The position numbers and the translations under genes are program-made. Below are positions 22,088-31,877 of a stretch of DNA of 32,726 nt, in pieces (within the stretch, counting starts at the first letter, position 1; the number at the start of each line of letters is the position of its first letter). Source of the stretch: Gnetum montanum (Eukaryota; Streptophyta; Gnetopsida; Gnetales; Gnetaceae); NCBI GenBank assembly GCA_015680685.1, contig MNCI01017947.1, positions 482,407 to 515,132 of the forward strand. Direction: 5' to 3'. The notes under the pieces were generated by a model, which was not told the DNA's origin, made no database searches, and was given only the letters and a program-made list of their open reading frames with translations.

Positions 22088-23280
22088 ATGGAACTAACTA
22101 AGAGCCTAACATGTGCTTATGTTGAAGGCATGGATGAACTTGAGCAAGTTCCTCACCAATTCTCTGATGATGAAAATGATGATACCTGTTGGGGAGAGTT
22201 GAAAATCCTTGATAATTTCAAGCAGGAGCCCCTAGAGTTAAAAACTCTACTAGTTGGCATGGAATATGAATTTTTAAACAATGGAAAGTTGGTTATCATC
22301 AATGCTAAACTTGCTCTTAAACAAAAAGAAAAGTTGTTAAAGATGGTTAACAAGTGGCCAACAACCTTTGCTTGGTCATATCCTAAGCTAACTAAAATCA
22401 ATCCAAGGATATGCCAGCATTGCATTTACATTGATCCAACCATGAAGCTAAGAAGGTAGCCACAAAAGTAGCTAAATCCAAAATTAAAGTAGATCATCAA
22501 AGAGGAAATAGAACAACTCCTCAAGGTGAGGTTCATCTATCCCATTGCAGATAGTGAGTGGATTAGCCCACTCACAATTGTGCCAAAGAAAGATGGCAAG
22601 TGACATGTCTACATCAATTTTAGGCTGTTGAATATGGAAACATTTAAAAATCATTTTCTATTGTCATTTGTGGACCAAGTGTTGAACACCATCTCTGGGC
22701 ATTGCTATTATAGATTCTTGAATGGTTATAGTGGTTATAACCAAATCCAAATTGTACCAAAAGATTAGGCCAAGACTACATTCATAAGTTCCTAGGGAAC
22801 TTTGCATATTTTAAGATGTCATTTGGTCTATGCAATGCCCTTAAAACATTTCAATGCTTGCTCGTAGTATTTTCCAATAGCAGATTGGTAGTGGGGTAGA
22901 AGTCTGTATGGATAACTTCTCTACCTATGGGGCTACATTTGAGTAGGTTTTAGATCTCGTTAAGAAGGTTTTGAAAATATGTGTTGAAATAAACCTTAGG
23001 ATCAATTGGTAGAAAATCCATCTAATGGTCCAAGAGGGCATGGTACTGGGACATCAAATTTTACAAGAAGGGATTGTGGTAGATCCTAAAAGGATAAGGG
23101 TCATCCAAGGAATCACATGCCAACTAGAGATAATCAAAGACATCTGATCATTCCTTGGACATACTAGCTACTACTCATGATTCATAGAGAATTTCTCTAA
23201 GAATGCAAAGCCATTAGTTAAGCTTATGAAGAAGGATGCTTCATTCATTTGTACTAAGGATTGCAAACATGCATGCTAAC
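22088..23280 (+). pseudogene. Reverse transcriptase remnant (copy 3)
   Basis: The open part 22088-22459 (123 residues) is the linker and start, ending in ICQHCIYIDPTMKLRR. RT proper continues with EEIEQLLKVRFIYPIADSEWISPLTIVPKKDGK, FLNGYSGYNQIQIVPKD and VCMDNFSTYGATFE, then VLGHQILQEGIVVDP and SFLGHTSYYS. The first catalytic Asp reads Asn at 22721. The MDD box reads Met-Asp-Asn at 22908-22916. Both changes are G to A, so two of three catalytic Asp are lost. TGA codons at 23145 and 23178 sit where relatives have Arg. Confidence 0.85.
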
Positions 23281-23298
23281 TACTAAAAGAAAAAATCA

Positions 23299-23790
23299 TG
23301 GAAACTCCAATTCTACAGGCACTAGATTGGTCTAGACCATTTCACATAATGAAAAATGTATCTAATTATGCCTTGGGAGTTGTACTTACATAGTTGGATG
23401 ATAAAAAACATTCATATTACATCCACTACAAAAGCTAAAGCATTGTGGGTGCACAGTTGAATTACATCACAACTAAGAAAGAATTAATGACAGTGACGTA
23501 CGCTCTCAAAATATTCAGGCACTATGTGCTTGGCTATAAAATGTTTGTGCACACAGACCATAGTGCCTTTTGCTTTCTAATGAACAAGCCAATGGTGAGC
23601 CCCCATATCATATAGTGGCTCATGATCTTGTAAGAATTTGACCTCACAATGGTAGATCGGAAAGGATCTAAGAATGTGGTTGTTGATCACCTCTCTTGAT
23701 TAAGATGGGATAACAAAGAGGACAAGAGTCTAGTCTTTGATCAATTTTTAGAAGAACTCCTCTTTATAGAAGTGATAAATGATCAAGTTT
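23299..23790 (+). pseudogene. RNase H remnant (copy 3)
   Basis: The frame reads METPILQALDWSRPFHIMKNVSNYALGVVL, KKELMTVTYALKIFRHYVLG, VHTDHSAFCFLMNKP and EFDLTMVDRKGSKNVVVDHLS. The Glu and the Asp of TDH are kept, while the first Asp reads Asn. Stops at 23631 (TAA, Gln in relatives) and 23697 (TGA, Arg in relatives) are simple C-to-T decays. The order RT-RNase H-integrase is standard. Confidence 0.82.
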
Positions 23791-23859
23791 CCATAAAAAA
23801 AATGGTATGATAGCATCCTCACTTACCTTCTTACTTAGGAAATGCCTCAAGATCTAAAC

Positions 23860-25080
23860 TTTGGGAAGAAACAATAGTTTCTTCATTGGGAAAAGTACTT
23901 CATGGAAATCAACAAACACCTTTACAAGGTGTGCACCAATGGCCTGGTTCGTTGGAGTGTCCTTGATGCAGATCAACTACGTGTTCTCTAGGATGCTCAT
24001 GAAGGTCCTTGCAAAGGCCACTATGCAAAGATATGCACAGCCATAAAAATCCTAATGGCAGGATACTATTGGCCTATAATCTTCAAGGATGCCCACTAGT
24101 TTATTTGATCTTATGAATGTTACCAAAGAGATGGTGGGATGACTACATGAATGGAGGATCCTCAACAATGGATTAAACCACTAGAACCCTTCAACATATG
24201 GGGCATTGACTTCATGGATCCCATCACACCCATGTCTAATGGAAAGATGTATATCATTATAGTAGTCGACTACTGCACTAAATTGGTAGAAGCAACAACC
24301 GTTACAGATTGGACATCATCCACTATTGCTAGATTTGTATAACAACATGTTGTAAATAGGTTTGGGGTGCCATATGCTATGATTTCTGATAATGGAACTC
24401 ATTTTACAAGTGCCACTTTTTGAAAACTTATGCAACACTTAGGGGTGGAACATAAATTAACAACATCTTATTACCCCCAAGACAATGGTCAAGTAGAGGT
24501 AACCAATAGGGAGTTTACAAAGATCCTAACAAAGACCATAAGCAAATATAGGAGAGATTGAAGCACAAAAATCAACAATGCTCTATGGACCTACAACTTA
24601 GCATGAAAACATCCTATTGGTTACTCTCCCTATGAGTTAGTTTATGGTAAACTTCCAATGCTCCTGATTCAATCCAAGCTTCATACAATCTCAACAGCCT
24701 ATGACTTGAATGTTGACCTAAGTCTAGCCCAAAAGGAAAGACTAATCAACCTTAACATGCTAGTAGAAAATCGATTGGTGACTTTATCTTTGAATGAAGT
24801 GCATAAGACATTCAACAAGCAATGACATGACCTAAGAATATGGAAAGTAAAATTTCAACCTAAAGATAAGGTTCTCTATTGGAACCCCACACATGTACCT
24901 TAGAAAAAAAAGTTTCAAACATTGTGGAAGGGATCTTATAGAATTCCTGCAACCTTTCCTTCTGGGGCCATGACAATATACAAACCTGAGAGCCCAAATA
25001 AAAGGTAGTTGATCAACATCCAACAAGTAAAGCTTTTCTATGAGCCCAAGCAAGCCAGTGCAATGAATACCTCAATGAAT
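23860..25080 (+). pseudogene. Integrase remnant (copy 3)
   Basis: The N-terminal zinc-binding region keeps both His (HEGPCKGHYAK), but both Cys of the second half read Tyr (SYECYQR near 24110). The catalytic core reads WGIDFMDPITPMSNGKMY, ISDNGTHFTS and NGQVEVTNREF. Asp at 24208, Asp at 24388 and Glu at 24496 are all present, with exactly 35 residues between the last two. The C-terminal part has FQPKDKVLYWNPTHVP and KKFQTLWKGSYRI. Several stops break it. There is no chromodomain. In intact relatives it inserts the cDNA into the genome. Confidence 0.87.
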
Positions 25081-25088
25081 AGACAACC

Positions 25089-25475
25089 ATGTTCAATTTT
25101 TTGGATCTCCTTGCAACTCAATCATGGGGGATATGGCCATCTATTCTAAATCATCCATATGGCTCCTCAGTTTTTCTATTTTTTGTTTTCCACATTTTTG
25201 ATTTTGCAAGTTATTTATTTTACATATTTTTGATTTTAAATATTTTTCCTATTTTACACCATTTTTTGTTTTATACCATCGTTAGTACATTTAAATCATT
25301 CTTGAATATTTTTACATTTTGTTATATATTTTCCTTTGTTTTGTTTGAGTGTGATTTTCAAATTTTTGCTAATAAAATGTGCTTTGTGCCATTAGGACAT
25401 AGTGGTGCTATAGTTGATACTAATGGTGGTTTGTGCTTTATGTTTTGTTTGCTAGTGTCTAGTTTCTATTTTTGA
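25089..25475 (+). other. Hydrophobic open frame after integrase, doubtful
   Basis: This 128-codon frame is very rich in Phe, Leu and Ile and could form several membrane helices. It sits where some Athila-like elements carry an env-like gene. The DNA is simply T-rich, however, and the matching T-rich spacer in copy 2 (near 5730-5850) is not open. I therefore think it more likely a chance frame in non-coding DNA. Confidence 0.2.
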
Positions 25476-26640
25476 ATTTTTGTATCAATGACTCAATTAT
25501 GATTTCTTTTTCATGGAACAAGCAGTCAGTCCACGACATCCACCCATTGACAAACTCTATGGTTTTTCTTGTTCAGGAAGTTTGAGATCCCTTTTATTAA
25601 ATCAACTTTTAATAAATTTATGACCATGGTAGTTTTCAAAATTGGGAAGGATTTAAAGGTTTGAATAGGGTGTGACTTCAAGGGGACTCAATACTCTTCG
25701 TACTCTTCTACTTACTAGAGTGCTTGAGTGTTTTCATGGATTTCTTACTGTTCCATTCCAACCACTAATAGGAAGTCAAATAAGCTCTTTGCATGGTGTG
25801 ATTTCCATCCAAAATGAAAAAATAAAAGAAAAAAACATGATGGGAATTCAAAGCACATCCCTTAGATGAATAAATGGGCTACAAGGATTGGTTATGGGAC
25901 TAAAAGGACATGCTACCCATGCCTAAAGGTCCCCTCTAACTAAGGTCATCTCTGACCTCTTGCTTCTATTTTTCTCCTATTTATGGAATGGTGGTTGTTG
26001 TGTGGGTGCACTCTTATGTCTCAAGGGGGTGGATCAGCCTTGGAGTGGCAATGCAAAGTCACTAAAAGTGGTTGGTTTTGGTCTAGACTAAGGATGGATC
26101 TTCTTAGGGAATTTTAAACACAAAATCCATAAAGGACTTTTTATGACCTTAGTTTGGAATTCTATTCCACCTTCTCTATCATCCATCTATACTGACCATA
26201 ATTCGCCTTGCTATTGATGTACATGTTCTTAATTCCATGTCTTGGTCTGACGTACTTGAATTCTTAGGTAGAATCTTCTAGGTGTTGGTCCTTAACCTCC
26301 GTCAGCCATTAATCACCTATGGGGCCCATGGACTCCTTAGGTTAATGTTATGCAAGGGTAAAAAAGGCATGTGTCTGCTATGGGGAGGAGCCACTTGCAT
26401 ATCTCTTGGTTGGATTCATTAAGTACCATATCCTTAAGCATTATTGCAAACCAAATCTTTCGTACATCCATCTTCTACATTAGACCATGTGCTCCTTTAC
26501 TTATTTTGTTCAATAAATATGTTCTCCACCAAATTTTTTAGTTTTTGAGCTTTGAACCCTCTTCAATGATTTTATCATATTCTTGGCTTTTTTGGGATTC
26601 CATGGACCCCAATTTCATTGAAAAATTCCTCATATTTTTT
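25476..26640 (+). other. Post-integrase spacer (copy 3)
   Basis: About 1.2 kb without a conserved frame. Blocks shared with 6060-6260 of copy 2 (GTGTGACTTCAAGGGGACT; CCCATGCCTAAAGGT) show that the spacer is an old part of the family, not a recent insertion. Confidence 0.6.
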
Positions 26641-26659
26641 TGAGATATTGACATTTGAA

Positions 26660-26756
26660 AATATTTGTTGATGGACCCCTTTGATAGAGCAAACCAGTTT
26701 ATGAGGCCTTGTATATAGGGCCCCATCGACATAAGGGAAAAATAGTATAAATAGGC
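26660..26756 (+). promoter_or_regulatory. Internal U3-like promoter upstream of ORF3 (copy 3)
   Basis: GAGGCCTTGTATATAGGGCCCCATCGACATAAGGG, which begins near 26703, leads to TATAAATA at 26746-26753. This copy's own LTR U3 has GACAAGGCCCTATCGATGTAGCCCTAG leading to TATAAATA. The motif type (GGGCCC/ATCGA) matches this subfamily and not the GATATC type of copy 2. Promoter activity is inferred. Confidence 0.55.
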
Positions 26757-26900
26757 ATGATCCCACTTGGAAAATTTTACATTGTCTCATAAACGCCAAA
26801 GGAATTTTTCAAATTTTTAGAGCCTAAAACCTTCAAGAGCCTATAACTTACAAATCATTTATCCAAATCACTCCATTCTTTAACCCTGCAACTATCGGAG

Positions 26901-27189
26901 GTAAGGTCTTCGTCGTGGGGCCCACAAATATGCCATTTTTGATAGCAAATTTTTCATCATTTTTTCTAACTCCCACAAAGGTTTAACTAAAAAAGCAGCT
27001 ATCAAACACCAAATTACAAGAGTTAAACCTTTCCAACAAGCTCTAGTCACATTTATAATAAATAAATAAAATAATCAATCTACCATGGTCCAACCTTAGC
27101 CAAAGTGTAACAAACTAACAAGAAAAGATATTCAAAAATCTAAAGTTACACATTATATTTACTAATCTATGGATGTGTTGTGACCACAG
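26901..27189 (+). other. Candidate intron before ORF3 (copy 3)
   Basis: A strong donor CGGAG|GTAAGG at 26901 and acceptor GACCACAG ending at 27189, directly before the ORF3 ATG. A TTACTAAT branch motif lies about 30 bases upstream of the acceptor. Length 289 bp. It aligns in position with the candidate introns at 554-795 and 7385-7690. Confidence 0.52.
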
Positions 27190-27636
27190 ATGGCACTAAA
27201 AGGAAAGCACACATAGGAAGCAGGACCATCCCAACCAAGGGAGAAATGGCCTATAATAGGAAAGGGCCGAGAATAGCCCCAAGAATAACCACTCATAATC
27301 CATGCCATAGGTCCTCTTAGGGAAGAGGTAGAAGTGGAATTTATCTGATAGATTCCAGAACTAGTAGCAATAGCAATAGAACACTCCCATCAAGATGATG
27401 CACCAATATAACCAATGAATCTTGAGGTAACCTTAACAAAGGCCTACCTAAATCAAATCAAATTAAGGGAGGTCAAAAAATTAGTGCTCCAGGAGCTAAA
27501 TTTTGTTCCTTTCTTGGAGCATGCACCAAGAGAAGTGTAGGACCAGCTAAAGGCCTCTCCCATGTGGCTAATCATCACTTCCACTAGGGAGTGGTACATG
27601 GAAGAGACATTCCTATTTTGGAATAACATGTAACCT

Positions 27637-27702
27637 AGATCAATAGTGAAAATCAAGGATATCTCAGTAAGATCAATAGTGAAAATCAAGGACATATCAG
27701 TT
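27637..27702 (+). repeat. 33-bp in-frame tandem duplication in ORF3
   Basis: Two adjacent copies encode RSIVKIKDISV twice. They differ at very few bases (GATATCTCAGTA against GACATATCAGTT), so the duplication is fairly recent compared with the decay of the gene. Confidence 0.85.
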
Positions 27703-29317
27703 TCTTTCTTAATGCTTAGGTTGCCTAAAATAGGGAAAAATATTACTAAGATCCCAATGCAGGTGGATCCTAGTATTAAGAAAGAATGGGTGCAATGGTG
27801 CTATGGTGTTGATCACAAGGAGCTTGGTGTGCTCACACCAAAAAAGAGGATTTATTACAAGATTATGCCCTTCCACCTCAATCCCATGTCAAGGCCAAGA
27901 AAAATCACCACCTTCTCTACCCGAGCATGCATAGCTCTGAGTGGGAAATCCCTAGTTAACCTTTCGCAGTTAATCTATCTAGAGATGGAGAAGTAGTTTA
28001 AAGAAAATGACATTGAAGGAAGAGACTCTCCTTCCCATGCCTCATTAAAAAACTTTGTTGAAGGGGAGAGATAGTTTGTTACATCCTCATCACTGTTAGA
28101 GCTATTTTGACCACTAATTAAGTGAAAATGATGAAGGATAAAATGCATGTAACCACTATCCAATAAGAGGAGCAGTAACCACCACCTCCACCTACCACTC
28201 AAACAACAATACCAAACATTGTTGCAATTGCCCAATGGTTGCACAGATATAAAGAATATCTCTTGAGTGAATAAGAGCAATGAGTAGGCATGAGTGGTGG
28301 AGATCCATCCATATATAGACCAACCATGAGTTACCTTAATGAGGTGGCTCGAACGATCAGCTTGATGGGTAATGGTGGATCCATTTTCTTAGTCCAAAGA
28401 ATGAAATTGCCTACAAGGTCGAATTTGAGTCCTAGAGAAGTCACAATATCTCTCACAAAACAAAAATCAATTTGAGAAATCTCTAGGAACACTACGACCT
28501 TCTTAGTGAGTTTGGAGAAGGATGAAGGGGCAACTGTATTGGTGATGTAGCACGAAGGATAGGACACTATAGTAGAAGTGGTTGCTAATCGTATTGTTGA
28601 GATTGTCAACAAACCCACAACTTCTGCACTAGATATCACTACAATCAAAGATGTGTAGACATCTGTAGGAACCACAATTAGTAGAATAAAAGTAATGCAG
28701 CATGAAGAACTACTAAATTGATTGGTAGGAACTAGGCAATGCTTCCAGATGTCTTTGACCTTCCAGACAATATTACTACAACCCAGTTGAAGATGTTAGA
28801 GGCAAAGGACAAGAACATCATATTGGAAGGGAAAATTGAAATAGCCAAGGAGTAGAATAAACACTTGGCTATGGAAGTTGTTGAATTAAGAGCCTAGATT
28901 GTCAATCCTATATTTCTCAACTTGACACTAACAAGAGATGAAGATATGCAATAGCTTCACACCAAACTAAAAAGGGTTGAGGGTGAAATGGAGATGATGG
29001 TGTTCTATAGATCCTTGGTAGAGATCACAAAACATAAGATTCAAAAGGCTTTGGATCAAACCTACTAGGAAAACATCCAATTGATTGTAGAAAATCATCA
29101 CTTGTGAAATGTTAATGACCATAAGCAATAATTAATTAATTTCATCCATTAACAGCAAGAGTAACTAGCTAGAGCAAACATAGAACTAAGGAGAATGGTA
29201 TTAGAAACTAGGGATCTCTCTATGGAGGAGGTGCATGCCCTTTGCTAGAAAACTACAATCTAGGTAGCTGCCTAGAAATTTCACGTTCTCAAATTTGAGA
29301 AAGTCAAAGATCATTAC

Positions 29318-30213
29318 TGATGAATTGTGGTTTGCCAAGCCCTGATATCCGGTACGTGATATGAAGTACAAGATATCAGGTGTGTGATATCAAGTTGAAG
29401 ATATTGGGTACCCAATATCTCATCCTGGATACAATATCGTATACACAATATCATGATTCTTGTGTTGGCCTATAAATATAGCACTTAGGAGCATAGAAAG
29501 GGAGTCATTCTAGTAAGTCTTTAGGGGGAGTCTTTTTGTCAATTTTTAGTTCCTTTTGCCAAGTGCATTCCTGCAGTGTGATGCTTGTAATTGTATGGAA
29601 CCTTTGTTCGAGTGTGACGTAATTGGACATGCACATGATCAGAAAAAAAGATCGAGATTACTCTATCATTGCAGCATTCACTTAGCTCTTATTTACTTTA
29701 ATTGTTGATTATTTATTGTTGTCTTTCTAGTTAATATTTCCTTTATTATCATTTACACTTCCTATTATTAATGCGGAATGAGTACGTCTTAATCATGAAC
29801 ATTTAAGTGTCACTACCTAAAAACCTAGTAGTGTATCAAGTGATGCTCAAGCAATGTGTACTTGGTAATCCCAAACGTAGTACATGAAGTTCAAGATGCA
29901 TACATATGATTAAGGATGGATGCTCATTGCACTTAGGCTAGCTTAGATCTTATTTCATATTGCTTATTAGTTTACTTAAGTGTTTCTCATTATCTTTAGG
30001 AGTAGCATAGTATTAGAAATCCCATCATACACCTCACTTTGGACTAAACCATATGTGACAAAGAAAATACTAGTCCAAGTGGGAGGATAGTGAACTGCAA
30101 TCAATGTATAACTATCTAGGTGCGACAACTAGTCCATTCATGGAGTTCAACCAAATTGTGCATATACTCTCATATTCATATGGTTGAGCGTAGGGGTACC
30201 TTGCCACTCATTA
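29318..30213 (+). repeat. Solo LTR with perfect target duplication inside ORF3
   Basis: It starts TGATGAAT and ends ACTCATTA (the canonical final CA has become TA). It is flanked on both sides by ATTAC (29313-29317 and 30214-30218), a perfect 5-bp target duplication. ORF3 resumes in register beyond it. U3 holds GATATC-type motifs and a 22-bp perfect palindrome at 29399-29420. TATAAATA is at 29471-29478. The poly(A) signal is lost (AAAAAA near 29643). It arose by insertion and LTR-LTR recombination. Confidence 0.92.
29399..29420. repeat. 22-bp perfect palindrome in U3
   Basis: The centre is GATATTGGGTACCCAATATC, extended by one matching base on each side. It joins two GATATC-like half motifs around a GGTACC core, about 50 bases before the TATA box. 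Confidence 0.85.
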
Positions 30214-31205
30214 ATTACAAAGAATAAGTTGGTCTATAGAAGGAGGTAAATGAAAAATACATCCAATTAGTGAAGGCAAAAGCAAATGAAACCCTTTAAC
30301 AACTCCAGCAAGGTAGAGAAATCTGGAAACCCATCGGTGATGGGATAGATGCCTACAATAAGGTAGAAATCTGCACAAAGGAGTTGTAGATCAAGGAGAT
30401 GATAGAATATATGGAGTCCATCAATCTTTGTTATGAAAACCTGGCCATGTTGATTGCCAGAAAGCTATGGTTAAAGCTTGAGAAATAGGTAGCTAGCTCG
30501 TACTTGTTGTATGAGGCTGAGTTTAAGCACCACAAGGACACCAAGGACAAGCTTGTGGTGGCTAACATTGAACTCAAAGTTCTCAAGGCACAACTCACAG
30601 ATCAATGATCAACTACTAAGAACCTGGCCAAGAGGATGAATGACTACTAGGAGCTATAAAATGCAGTTAAGTCATTCAACATTGAACACAAACAGTTCAC
30701 TGCCTGGTTTGTCAATGTGAAGGAAATGTTTTCAATAATGCACTGTTCGTGGGATGTCCCCATTCTAGCTCACATTGGTGATGTTGCGTGAACTGTGAAT
30801 GATCCTTGGAGTAAGGAGGAGAATATGAAGGAATTTCTAGATGCCTTTCACCTTCCACTAGAAGTTGCAATCATATCAGAATAGCCACAACTACCTTAGC
30901 TACCATACATGCCTAAAGCTAGCGAAGGTCCTTCAAAACCTTAGGAGCCATCACCATCTAGGACTATTTGATCTTCTCCATCCTCTTCATGCCATTAAAG
31001 GAAGTTCTATCCAATTCTTTTTGTGTAGTCATGTCATGGTGTTCAACTTTTTATCATGAACACCACAATTTTGTAATGTGTTAATCTATACACTCAAGCA
31101 CTTAGTTTTGTCAAGTTAGTTTGTTTTGTTTTGTTAAGAGTTAATCAATAATCCCATACCTTCCCAATTTTGTAAAAGAACTTAACGACAAGTTTTCATT
31201 CCATT

Positions 31206-31877
31206 ATTGACGGGCCTCCATTGATGCATCCTTTTCGATGAGCCCTCGTTGATAGGGCCCTATTTAAATGGTGTAACCCCATCAACGGGGCTATGTTGAT
31301 GTAGCATTTGCTACATTGATGGGGCCTTGTTAATGTGGCCCTAGAGAAACAACTATAAATATGGACTCCCAGTCATGTTTATGGGAATCAAAATTCATAG
31401 TAGTAGCAGAGATCTTATAGTTTGTCTATTTGAAAGTTAAAATATTTTTCCTGAGTGCCTGCAATAAGAGTCATTGAGTGTATGGATCTTTATTCAAACA
31501 CTCTATTGTACTTGAACCACACCAATGTGTACAAAAATAAAGATAAGTTTTACTTATCCATTTATTTTTTTTATTAAATATTCAATCAATTAAGCTAAAT
31601 TAGACTTTAATCAATTAAGCTAAATAGATTAAGCACATATGTATGATTGCTTTGAGTGTAAACACATATTGACTTGGTAATCCCAGTAGCATTATTGCTT
31701 AGTGTGCCTAGTAGTGTAGCACTTGGTAACCTAGTAGTGGATACGTGGGTTTAGGATGTGTATGGAAAGTGGGATCAGACGCGTATGTTAGGACTAGCTA
31801 GAAACTAGTTAGTTAAATTAAATTAGTCTTTAAATTACTTCATCTCTCTCTTTAACCATAAAAACCATAAAATATAA
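31206..31877 (+). repeat. Truncated 3' LTR of copy 3
   Basis: It begins TTGACGGGCCTCCATTGATG, aligning about 25 bases inside the 5' LTR (CGATGGGCCCCCATTGATG). The normal start and the polypurine tract are missing: CGACAAGTTTTCATTCCATTA runs straight into U3. TATAAATA is at 31354-31361 and AATAAA at 31536-31541. U5 has the three-unit TTGGTAA repeat. The LTR is cut at 31877 by the minus-strand LTR, in a stretch (ACCATAAAATATAATGA) that matches the 5' LTR near 18630. Confidence 0.82.

Larger units (their letters stand above)
27190..30971 (+). pseudogene. ORF3: long coiled-coil protein remnant, split by a solo LTR (copy 3)
   Basis: The ATG at 27190 follows the candidate acceptor; the TGA at 30969-30971 ends a tail (EPSPSRTI) that aligns with the EPLPLGTT end of copy 2. 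Without the solo LTR the gene is about 2.88 kb. One frame stays readable from 27190 to about 28070 despite stops. It includes REWYMEETFLFWNNM near 27586, which matches the GEWYLGKTYQIWHN block of copy 2, and a 33-bp in-frame duplication (27637-27702). The C-terminal half is charged and helical: MEEVHAL near 29228, then after the LTR KELXIKEMIEYMES and MHCSWDVPILAHI near 30736-30775. The role is unknown; a structural or accessory protein is possible. Confidence 0.65.
17943..31877 (+). mobile_element. Full-structure Ty3/gypsy retrotransposon, Athila/Tat-like (copy 3)
   Basis: The element has a 5' LTR, a decayed primer-binding site, gag, protease, RT, RNase H, integrase, a long spacer, an internal promoter/intron module, ORF3 and a truncated 3' LTR. 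After removing the solo LTR at 29318-30213 the internal part is about 11.4 kb. RT and RNase H wording (YPIADSEWISPL, GYSGYNQI, EFDLTMVDRKGS) places it in the non-chromoviral branch, closest to Athila by eye. No chromodomain follows the integrase. Gag and ORF3 are homologous to copy 2, so this is the autonomous type of the same family. The left flanking 5-mer is ACCTA; the right flank is outside the window. Confidence 0.85.

Noticed and set aside
28331-28675. Minus-strand open frame of 114 codons
   Set aside because: It is antisense to ORF3 of copy 3, which is supported by homology to copy 2.
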